Shown here one piece after another: positions 23,250 to 33,700 of a stretch of 64,000 bases of DNA. The notes beneath the pieces are model-generated. The model was not told where the DNA came from. It saw only the letters and a list, made by a program, of their open reading frames with translations, and made no database searches. The stretch comes from Tribonema minus. Taxonomy: Eukaryota; Sar; Xanthophyceae; Tribonematales; Tribonemataceae. The stretch lies in contig JAFCMP010000127.1 of the NCBI GenBank assembly GCA_017506865.1, forward strand, positions 62,001 to 126,000, read 5' to 3'. Position 1 is the first letter of the stretch. Every line of letters starts with the position of its first letter. The position numbers and the translations under genes are program-made.

Positions 23250-26200
23250 TTGGCGCTCGCGGCGCATGTGGTACTGCAGCAGGAACTTCCTCACGAGCAC
23301 GTCCGCGCGCCGCGCACCCTCCGCCTTCCTCCTCTCCTGCTCCACCGTGACCCTCAGCAGCGACACCTCGTGAGTCGCAGCGCCTCCATCTGCTACATCA
23401 GCAGCCCCGTACTCGGGGCTCCGTGCACGGGTCAAGGCCAGCTGTGCCGTCAGATCCTCCACCTGGCACCGCAGCACGGCATTGTCGATGAGGTCTGCGA
23501 TCGCCACGCCGCCGCCGCCGCCGCTGCTGCTGCTGCTGCTTGCGCTGTGCACCGCGGCTCGTGCCGCAGTTGCTGCCGCCGCCGCCGCAGCCTCGCTCGC
23601 AGCGAGCTGCGTCTGCAGCTGCGCTACTTGGCCTCGCGTCTGCGCTGCTGATGCGGCGTGAAGGTCGCTTTGCTGAGCCGTTGCTGCTCTGCCGTCAGCG
23701 GCTAGCGCGCGCCACGCTGCCCCTTCCTTGCCCACCTGTGGCGGAGGCGTGGGATTTTTGTCACGGTCAGCAGCGGTGTCAGGACACTGTCGAAGGCGCG
23801 GATGAATTAATGCGTAGAGTGATGCTGTGCTCCGCCAAGTATGTCAGGCATGCTTTAATAGAGTGTGGCAGAGCAGCACCACCCGAGTAAAGCTTCATGG
23901 CGCGCAAGAGAACAGAAAACAGTTCCTTGTGCACCAGCAGTTGACCAACACGTGCTTCCTTGTGAATGGTCCCTCTAATCTTGCGGTGGTCCAAACTGAG
24001 GCATGTTTTGTTGAAGAGATGGGAAGGAAGGGCGTTGGTGCGATCATCAGATTTAAAAAAAAACACCAGAAATATCACAGTACCTGCGACATATCATGTC
24101 ACGCATCCCTTCACCTCCAAGCGAGCAGTTCAAGATCCATTGCAAGCCGCCAGCCTGACCCCAACAAACGCCTGCGGGTTCAGCACGGCTTCCACAACGG
24201 TCCAACAAACACTGTGCAGGGAGCTCCGCAACGGCCAGATCAGCCAGTCTGCTACGTGAACTCCAACTTCTCTAGTACACTACTTCGAAGTATATACTAC
24301 ACATGGATACCTCAAGCAGATAGACTGCGCACCTTTGCCACCAACTCCTTGTACTGCGCCCTGAGCGCTGCCAACGCCGCGGCGTCGTTACGGCAGCGCT
24401 CCACCAGCTCCGCCGTTTGCGCGCGCAGCGGTTCCATGCCCTCCCGCTCCGCTTCCACCGCGCGCGCCAGCGCCGCCACCTCCGCCGCCGCCGCCGCCGC
24501 GGCAGCGTCCACCGCCGCCGCTGCGGTGCAGCGCTCCTCTTGGAGGCTCGACTCTGAGGGCGAAGGACATGTGGCAGGCGTGATGTTCAGTTGTGTGCAG
24601 CGGTGTACACGCTGCTGCGATGCCTTTGCAGCTGTGCGCGTCACACACTCTGGGGGGAGGGCGATCACTACGGGCGAGGACGTGGCTCAACCTCAACTTC
24701 AATCGTGCGCGACACCAGGTCCATCAATTGCTGCTGTCGCAGCTGCTGCTGTGCTGGGATGAGATCTGCTTGACGCAGCAAGCAACACGCACAGATCATG
24801 GTGGCTGGTTTTCAAAGTCATACCAGCCTGCAGCATGGTGCTACCTATACTAGCATTTCACCGCGATGGGCCACGAAAGCATCAATTGAATACGCAAGTG
24901 CCCGGCCTCGTATCGTTGTGTTTGTAAGCTTGCAGCACATTGCACAGGTTTATCTGCCTCTCACGGAGCCCACTACGGCCTGGCTGATATTGATGGCACC
25001 TTTCGCACAGCACCGCACAAGCAACCCTGCCAATATCCACCACTTTAAATTCTCCAGTAATCTAAGGTTGGCTGGAGAGCAAAAGGCCTGCTGTGCGCGC
25101 CGTGCATCTCGCTGCACTGTCGCTCCGTACAAAAACCAGACCACTCAGTGGACGCTGCCTGCATGCGAGCACTCCAAAAGCGCTCCACCACCGCTCTCGC
25201 CCACCACACACACACGCGCACCTGCCGCGCGTGCCGCCGCGTCCGCGGCGCGCCGCGCCGCCTGCGCCTCCTCCGCCGCCGTGTGCGCGGCGCTCAGCTC
25301 CGCCAGCAGCGCGCCGCAGCGCTCGCGCTGCGCGCGCTCCGACGCGCGCAGCGCCTCCAGCGCGTGCGCGTCGCCAGCCGCAGCGGTGGCAGCAGCAGTG
25401 CTCCCCTGCGCCACGTCCGCGAGCGCCTGCTCGCTGAGCTGCACGGTGACCTCGAGGCGGCGGCGCTCCGACTCGGCGTGCGCGAGGCGCGCCGCGACGG
25501 CGTCGAGCCGCGTCTGGCACTCCGCGGCGGCGGCTCGCGCCGCCTCCGCCTGTCGCGGAGAGGGAGCGCGTGCGTCGCCACATGTCATTTCAGGGCAAAC
25601 GAGGGGCTGTGCATGCGCTGCACGAGTGAGCGTCGTTGCGTGTGTGCTGCGAGTCTGCCTTTTGAGAGGGAGAAGCATATTGCGCAGCTGCCACTGAGCC
25701 AGTTGACACAGCGACATGCAGCCGGTGATGCTCCCCCGCTGCATGCGCCAGCTTGTCGTGTCACGGTGCAGTAAGCTGACTCCTACGTCCAACCACTATG
25801 TGCCATGCGCGCAGCTCCTGCCTGGGGGGTAGCCAGAGATCGCACGCTGCATAAACATCTGCCGCACAACCGCAAGCGCAATTTCCAGCAGGCTGAAGGC
25901 ATAAACTCTAACAACTTCGCCAGCCCATGCAGCTTGCTGACCTGTTCCAGCGCCGCCGCGGTCTCCGCCTCCGCCGCCGCGAGCTGCGCCGCCGCCGCCG
26001 CGGCGCCCTCGCGCAGCGCCTGCGCCTCGCGCGCGTACGCCTGAGCCTCGCTGCTGCCGAAGGCGCGCAGCTCCGCCAGCTGCGCGTCCGCGCGGCGCAG
26101 CGCGTCGAGCAGCGCTGCCGCTCTCTCGCGCTCCGCCTCCAGCTCCGCGTCGCGCGCTGCTGCGCTCTCTACAGCGTCGAGCATGCTCGTCATCATCGAG

Positions 26201-27467
26201 GCCACGCCGCCTCCTGCGCGTGAAGCGATGGCGGTCAGAGGCGTGGTTGGAGGTGGTGATGAGGGCTGCAGCGTGCGAGAAGTTGAAGCGCGCAGGGTGC
26301 CTGGGCCGCAGAGCGCATAATCAAGCGCATGCAAAGAGCGAGTGCGGTGCGTTATATATCGCTGTACGTGTTTCACGCATCTGTGCAGGCGTTGCTGGGT
26401 GAGTGATTTTTTAACATCATTTCCATGTCGTGCAGCGCAACAACAACGCATGACAGCTTTTGGCCAGCCCGCATACAATTCGCCTTCCGCACGTCAGTGC
26501 AGCGAAAGCACGCCGCCGCGCACACCACTCTCACAAGCACCGCAGAAACACCTGCGTCGCTGCTGCCGGCAGCCGCAGCTGCGACCTCGCCGCCGCCGCC
26601 GCCGCTGCTGCTGCTGCTGCCGGCCGCGCTCCGCACAGCCGCCACCTTCTCCTCCAGCAGCTGCGCCGCCGCCGTCAGCGCCGCCGCGAGCGCCTCCTGC
26701 TGAGCAGCTGCGCGCGCGGCGGCGGCCTGGACGGCGTCGACACTGTCGAGCCGCGACGCCGCGCGCGCGCCCAGCGCCTCCGCATCGCGGCAGCGCTGCC
26801 GCAGCGCCGCGGCGTCGCGCTGAGCGCGCTTGTCCAGCTGCAGCAGCGCCGCCTCGAGGGTGGAGATCTTGGCCTCCCTCTCGGCCAGCTGCTTCTGGAA
26901 CGCCGCCGCCGCCGCCGCCGTCTGAAGCTGCCCTGCCTCTCGCTCCTGCTGCTCGAGCGCGGCTTCTAGCTTGGCGACCATGCCGCGAAGCTCGTCGTGG
27001 GCGGAGGCGCTCTCGGCGGCGGCGGCGGCGGCGCTGTCCTCGACTCTGGCCGCGTGAAGCCTGAGCCTCTCCAACTCGGAGTCGCGTAGGGTCAGAGTGG
27101 CTTTCAGCTCGTCTCTCTCCTCGCGCAATAGCCTGGTGCTGATTTCCATGGCTTCCACGCTGGTCGTCAGCCTTGCGACCTCCGAACCAGAGAACTGTTG
27201 TTGCATCACCTTCAGTGAGTCGAGCTCACGTGCCTGGGCCTGGTGGCTGGTCCAGAGCTGCTCATACCGGGCTGTCACATCCGTCAGAGAGGCCTTGCAC
27301 TCGCTGACCTGCTGGGTCTTGGTGTGCAGCGCTGCAGTAGCTTCTTTCACTTCATTCTTGCTGCTCTCCAGCTCTTGTCGCAGGCACTGAAGCAGGCTGG
27401 AAGTGCTTTGCGCGGCGCTGTTTTCCTTGTCGTCCAGTGCCGCAAGACCACCACGCTGGGGGTCCAT
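23250..27467 (-). CDS. Long coiled-coil protein with KEN box, five exons resolved, 3' end open
   Basis: Exons on the minus strand: 27467-26552, 26213-25942, 25549-25222, 24553-24333 and 23735-23250. These 2223 nt encode 741 residues in one frame (phases 1, 0, 1, 0). The last resolved exon ends HMRRERQ before a GTGCGTG donor, so more protein follows. The N-terminus MDPQRGGLAALDDKENS carries a KEN motif, a known APC/C destruction signal. The rest is almost continuous heptad-type coiled coil (TRLLREERDELKATLTLRD, LEAERERAAALLDALRRAD and similar), interrupted by Ser/Gly linkers. This design fits a cytoskeletal, centrosomal or kinetochore-type protein under cell-cycle control. That is inference, because coiled coils cannot be assigned by eye. 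The start Met follows no upstream open frame and lies 301 bp from the divergent gene's start. Confidence 0.72.
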
Positions 27468-27768
27468 GACAGAAGTGCAAGCGCTGCTGCGCGTCCACTA
27501 AGCTGCTGCGTGCAGCAGCAGCTGCAAATTCTCCAACGGTCATATTTTGTCCCGTGCAAGATGACACGTGGGCGGCACTGCAGAGGGTGCCACGAGGCCG
27601 CTGCAGTTGAGCGCAGGCTTGCGCTTCTGTGCTTGTCGCCATGGGTACAATCGATACCACCTGACTGGATGCGGATCAAAGGCGCGGCGGTACACTTCAA
27701 TCTTCATAGCTTGGATGGGTTTCGGTTTTGGAGTGCGCTTGTTGCTGGTGCTATTGGCCCAGCACTGC
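27468..27768. promoter_or_regulatory. Putative shared promoter of two divergent genes
   Basis: The starts of the coiled-coil gene (27467, minus) and the ubiquitin-like gene (27769, plus) are 301 bp apart, so both upstream signals must lie here if the start codons are right. No TATA box or other named element was identified. Confidence 0.35.
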
Positions 27769-29969
27769 ATGATGTCTCCTGCAGATGGCAACGCAAGTCC
27801 CGCTGGTGTTACGCTGACCGCTCCAGCACAGGTGATAAACCCTCATTTGTGTTCACGAGTTGCAAAAATCATGCAACGTGCTGAGAACACAACGAATAGC
27901 TCTGCAGCTGAATGTGATTGCAGCCTTTACGGATCGACTGTCACGTGTGTCCTGGTGCAGCAGCAGCAGCACAACAATGCACGCACGTGATATCCTGACA
28001 CATGTTGCCTTGCTGCCCTGGTGTGTGCAGCTTTGGGTCGACGAGAACAAGACTGCCCATGGGGTGTTGCACTACCAGGTTTCAGAGCCGTGGGTGGAGC
28101 AATGGAATCCCTCACTCAAGGTGGGCAATGGCGTCCTAGGCCTGCAGCGGATGATCACCAGCCAGATGCTATTTGCACTCTGCCTTTCACCTGTCAATCA
28201 ACATCACTGTTGGCCAACTAGCAAGTTGCGGCAACAGCGGTTGCAAGCACACCAAACGATACCGCGTGTGTGCCAACGGCGCTTTCTGAAGGTGTGCCAC
28301 TGGGGGCAGCAACTGCTCTCCCGCCTGCTACTCGATGGACAGGGGAGGCACGTGCAGCCATTTTGATCCAGGTGCCGGAAGCGTAATGGTACCTGCCCTG
28401 TGCCGAGTGCATGCACCGCAAGTCAATCTAGTTAATGCACCGCACGCGCCGAGCAATCTCTAGTCGTTTCAGCCGGCCTCATGTGCAGTGCACGCCTTGG
28501 CGCGCACCTGCTCGCTGAGCATGCATTGCCGCCCAGCCGTTCACCATGCCGACCGCCCGGAGAAAAAAAATCAAATTTCTGCCACCATGATGTACCTCTT
28601 AGGGACTACAAGCCAAGCCGTGTCGCCTCAAATGCAGCCCGCTCCTGCTTGTCCACGTGTCGTGTTACAGTAATATAATCTATGGGTGCACTTGGAGCAT
28701 TCATTCGGTGCATTTGGAGGATCCTAAACGTCTGCCACTCAGCTGCACATACAAACGCCGCGCGCCCCTCGCCAGGTCTGCATATGGGGCGACTTCCTCG
28801 ACCCCGGCACGGGCGCGCAGCGCGCGGCGTCCGGCCCCTTCTGCTTCGCGGAGCCGCAGGGCGCGGTCAACATGCAGGCGCTCGGCGCGGGGCTGCACGT
28901 GCTCTCCGCAGCGGTCGTTCAGGACCGTTCCGCAGATGGCGAAACGATGCTGGAACTGTCCGCGGAGCGCGCGCGCCACACGCTACGCGTCGACGTGAAG
29001 CGCGACTTTGCGCCGACGTACGCGTGGCAGCCCGTGCGCGAGTGGCAGGGCGTGCCGCCGGGGCTGGAGGTCAGGCTGCCGCTGGACGGGTGAGCACACT
29101 GAGCACTGCTGCTGGTGAAAGCGCGCTGTGCACTGCAATTGTACTGTACTGTAGTACTGTGGTAGTGTACTGTACTGTACTGCACTGGACGCAATCGCTT
29201 CTCATGTGTGCAGTCAAGGCAACGCGTTGAGCTGCGTAACTCAAATCACGCTGCACCTGGGCTGCATGACCCTGACCCATAGGCACGGAGTGGCCGGAAG
29301 CTTTTCTTATTATCTTTCTGTGGTTTGAGAGGGTTCATCGTGGCTCTATTTTCGCTGCATGGGCGTATGCCACTTGTTGCTCTGATGGGGCGTTCGTATT
29401 ACTCGACGTGTGAACCGCGGCTGCCGGAAGCATGGCTGTCGGCGACCAAAACTCCTGCAGCAGCGCTCGTGCATTCGCCCTGAGCGGGGTTACACATCTT
29501 TTCCTATGCGGTCACCTGCGGCAGGAGGCATTATATCTATGTACCGTCCTCTCCGCGCATGCGCATTTCAGTGCACACATCAAGTTCAACCTGCCGTGGC
29601 CGCGGCGGTGTCAGCGCTCGCCACGATTACCACCGCAGAAGCCTCACTATTGTAGTCTCCCACTGTACTGCGCGCAGATCCGGAGAACGCACCGCGCGCA
29701 TTCCCCAGCCATGGCAGCTCCAGCTCTTTGTGCAGGACCCTCACCTGCCGGGAGATGGATTTTTCTTCCGCCAGCAGATAACGGGCGGAACAACGGTCGG
29801 TGACCTGCGGCAAGCGATCGCTAGCCATCGCGAAGTGCAGTTGCCGTTAGAACTGGTGTGGATGACGCTAGGAGGGGCGCCGGTCGCCGACCACGAAACC
29901 GTCAAGGAGCTGGACCTGTTCAACAGGCAGAAGGAGTTGAAGTTGGTGTTCGGCTCGGCCCTCGGTTGA
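27769..29969 (+). CDS. Protein with C-terminal ubiquitin-like domain, four exons
   Basis: Exons 27769-27831, 28031-28120, 28776-29089 and 29678-29969 join into 759 nt encoding 252 residues. The order is: a short leader; LWVDENKTAHGVLHYQVSEP; a middle domain (VCIWGDFLDPGTGAQRA, LRVDVKRDFAPTYAWQPVRE); then a C-terminal stretch of about 85 residues (LQLFVQDPHLPGDGFFFRQQ, GGTTVGDLRQAIASHREV, ELVWMTLGGAPVADHETV, LKLVFGSALG). The C-terminal part has the beta-grasp rhythm of ubiquitin-like domains: two strands, a helix after TVGDLRQAI, then an LxWxxLGGxxV turn and a final LKLVF strand. It lacks a terminal Gly-Gly, so it is probably not a conjugated modifier. I do not recognise the family. The frame is open upstream to 27568, so the start could be earlier. 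Confidence 0.7.
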
Positions 29970-30716
29970 GCAGATGGGTCACGCTTGTGCACACCTGTAC
30001 ATATGGCGATGCGTTGACGGCACACATTACACGCACACACATGCACGGTTCATGTGGTACAAGGATCAGCAGCGGGCGATGTGCAGATGCGAAGTTCTGT
30101 AATGCATTACAATTTCTTTACAGAAGATGAGTCCTAGTGCAGTGGCTCCTGCTCTGCCTTGCTTGCGGACTGCGTGGCTGCCTACTCAACAGCTCTTGCA
30201 GTACACGCATGCAGGGCGGCATCACCTGTCATGCCATGACAGATACGACATATATGCACATTGCACTAGCTGCACCAGCTGCACCAGCTGTCACTATTGC
30301 AGCACATGCACACCTCTTCTGTCCGTAACCGATGCATGTGCCCTACTGGCTGTGACATCCTTTGGCGATGTCGTGAGCTGCGCCGCCGTATCATACGCTT
30401 GTACTTGGTGGGAGTCTCATTGACATGTGTGGGTAGTGACAGCCATGATGGTGTGTACTGACAGCAGAACATCTGATCTGTATGCCAAAGTTCCCTGATT
30501 CTTCAGGGCAGCAGATGATGATGATGTATGCAATTCTGTCCACAAAGCATTCGAATAAAAGCGTCTGTGTCCGAGTGGCGGGTGGGTAGGTATACTCAGT
30601 TGAAGAAATCATGCAGTGCCTGACGGACACACCAAGGCAGAGACTCGGAGTTTACAGCGGAGGCTTGACTGCAGAGCGGTGGCAGTACTGCCTTCGGCAC
30701 AGCTGCAGCAGCAAAG
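29970..30716. other. Intergenic, upstream of glutamyl-tRNA reductase
   Basis: No coding features. It contains (TGCACCAGC)-like short repeats near 30268-30290. It should hold the 3' end of the ubiquitin-like gene and the reductase promoter. Confidence 0.4.
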
Positions 30717-33700
30717 ATGAGCCGGGATGCGGCAGCGATGGCAGCACCGAGGTGCCCCATCAAGCGCATTAGTCAGACCCTCAGCCTAGGTGTCTTCTAT
30801 ATGCACATCCTGCTGCTGCTGAGTTTCCTGGGCATCGCCACCGCGAGGCGGGCGGAGGGAGTTGCAAATGGCGCCTGGTCCAAGTGCCCCATCTCCCGCC
30901 GGCTCACAGCCTTCCAGCCCTCTAACGTGCCTGGCCTGCGCCAGCAGCAGAGTAGTACAGCCACCTTCACGCATAATCGCTCCCCAGCTCTGTCTCTCAG
31001 GAGCGAAGCATCGGCCAGGCGACGGCGAGCTCGTCCCACTTGGATGAGCGCCGTGGAGGACCAGCAAACCACTGTACAGGCGCCGAAGGTCGCAGCAGCC
31101 GCTGCCGCGGTCAACAAGGTGGCAGCCGCCGCTGCAGACGCAGGCAGCAAGAAGGCGAAGCGCAAGGAGAACAGTACCGCCCCCCTGCAGGTCCACGTGA
31201 TCGGCTTGAGCCACCACAACGCCGCATTGGAGGTGCGCGAGAAGCTAGCCGTGCCGGAGGCGAACTGGAACATGGAGTCAGAGGCGCTGTGCGAGCAGGA
31301 CAGCATCGTGGAGGCCGCGGTTCTGTCCACCTGCAACCGCTTCGAAACATACATTGCAGCTCACGACGCCCACGCAGCCATCCGGGAAACCATCGCGCAT
31401 CTGCAGCAGCGGTCTGGCCTCAGCCAGGCCACCCTGCGCCGCTCTCTCTTTATTCTCAGCGGGGAGGATGCCGTCTGGCACTTGTTGCGTGTGAGCGCGG
31501 GGTTGGACTCCTTGGTCGTCGGCGAGGGGCAGATTCTCAGCCAGGTCAGTACCCGTTATTTTCTGACCCGAAAGCTATTACAAGCAACTCAGTATTGATG
31601 TGTCCCGGCCCGATGCATCGGCGCACCCGAGCCCCCCGAGTCAGGCGGCAGTGAGCTGCTCGAACTGTGCGCAGATCTCAACACCTTTATATTCATGTCC
31701 TCACAGCTAATGCGTCTCTTACTGCAGTATGGCAAGGAGATATGTTCAGTTGAGAGAGATTCCAGAACATTGAGAAAGGTTAGCGGCGATAAATGAGTGT
31801 GTGATATAGTGAGTGCATCTGGATTGCTATGTAGCAGCGGAGTTGTCGTGCGCTGGTGCGCGCGTGTGGGCCTGCCGCTGCTGCTCTTCCTCAAACATCT
31901 TTGTTTGGCTTAGCTTCATATGCACACATTCGGACCATTCTGTAGCTGTTGCACACATCGTACAGCTGCATGTGCGCTCATGAATTGCTGCGTGAAGCGC
32001 GCTCGCAGCAGGTGTCCCAGTTGTCGGTAAATTTCATAGTGTGTCTGTGCAGTGATAATTTGGAGTGGTCATGCTCGTTGATGGATGGCTTGGAAAACAG
32101 TAGTGCGGTCTTCAGATGCTAGCGCAAGCAGGTGCTACATACGACACAAAACTCAAGAGTAGCCTTTGCCATCTCGCCATATTCATGCAGAAGTATACAT
32201 GTATGTATTCACTCCACTCATCCCGATGTTCACAACTAATATCGGTGTGGGCACGAGATGCCCCACCGTGATGTGCAGCGAGTGCTCAAGAGCTTCCATA
32301 TTCATGTAGGCCGTAGATGGTATAACTTGCGTCAACAGTTATTACAGGTTGGTATTCTTGCAACACGTGGCCTACACTCCATCTCATGAGATCTATTGCG
32401 TGCATTCTCACACGCCTTTCAAGGTCCATTTTTTGATAGGAGCCTGTAGCTGAATCAACACAAGGACTTCACCGGCTGCAAGTGTCTACACTGCTGTTCT
32501 TTGTGCAAGCATCAATTTGGGCAACAATCTACCGCTCATGGCAATAGCACTGTACAATCATTGAGTGGGCCTGTTGTACAGCTTGCACAGCCCCTAAATC
32601 AGGCATGTGTAACAACAGCACAAGCACTCTACACTACGACCTGGACCGTCAATAGCAGGCGTCCAATAATGCATCGAGCTCCGCCGCCGTGGCGCAATGC
32701 CGTCAGCGCTTCTGCTGCGGCACCAGGTCTTTGTCAGCAGGGGCGCGTGTCACGCACTGCCTTGAGCACCACGCCACTTTAACCATGGAGAACGGACGTG
32801 AAGGATCTGCGCTGCCAGTGGAAGGGCCCCCAAGGGGGGGGGGGGCTTTCGCCCGCGCGTCCCCTCACTGGTGTGCGCAGGGGCGTGCCACGCGGTGCTT
32901 TCAGCACCACGACGCTGATCATGCAGACCCTGCAACAAAGACGCGTAGCGCCCCCCCCGTTGCACGCCACAACAAGGCTGGCACTTACAGAAGCCCGCCG
33001 CCCGGCACGTCTGCACAGCTGCTGTCCGCCGCCGCGCCGCCCCCCAAATTGCACAACTTGAAGAAGTTGATACCCCCCCCCTCCCGGCGCCGCGCCGCGC
33101 TGTCGCTGCAGGTCCGCCAGCGCCATCTGCACGGCCGCCGTGTCGTCCAACTGCATAACCTGAAGTTGACATCCCCCACCCACGCTCCTCGCGCCAGTGC
33201 CCCCACCCCCAGTTCATGTTTGCATAGTAGCGTGAAGTTGAAGTCATCAAGGACTCAAAGGCTGCAAGTGACTAGTCGCACTGCTGCTCCCTGTGCAAGC
33301 ATCACCTTGGCAGGCAATGATCTACCGCTCTTGGCAATGGCACTGTACAATTGTTGCGTAAGGGCCCCTGTACTAGAGCTTGCACAGCCCTTCAATGAGG
33401 CATACGCCGTGACAGCATCAGCTATCTACACTGCAACCTGCACCATCAATAGTAAGCGCCAATACGTTCCAATATCCCTGCGCTCTTCCGCGCCACCAAC
33501 TCCAACCGCACCATCGTTTGCAGCACGCAGCGCGTGCGCATTGCGCTCCGCCGCCGTGGTGCGGCATTGCCAGCGCCACTGCCGCGCGGCACCAGGCCTT
33601 TTTCAGAAGGATTGCGCGCCTCGCTCTGCCTTAAGCACCACGCCACTTCGGCCATGGAGAACAGACCGCCCGCTGCAAGCAGAGGGGGCCGGGGGGGGGG

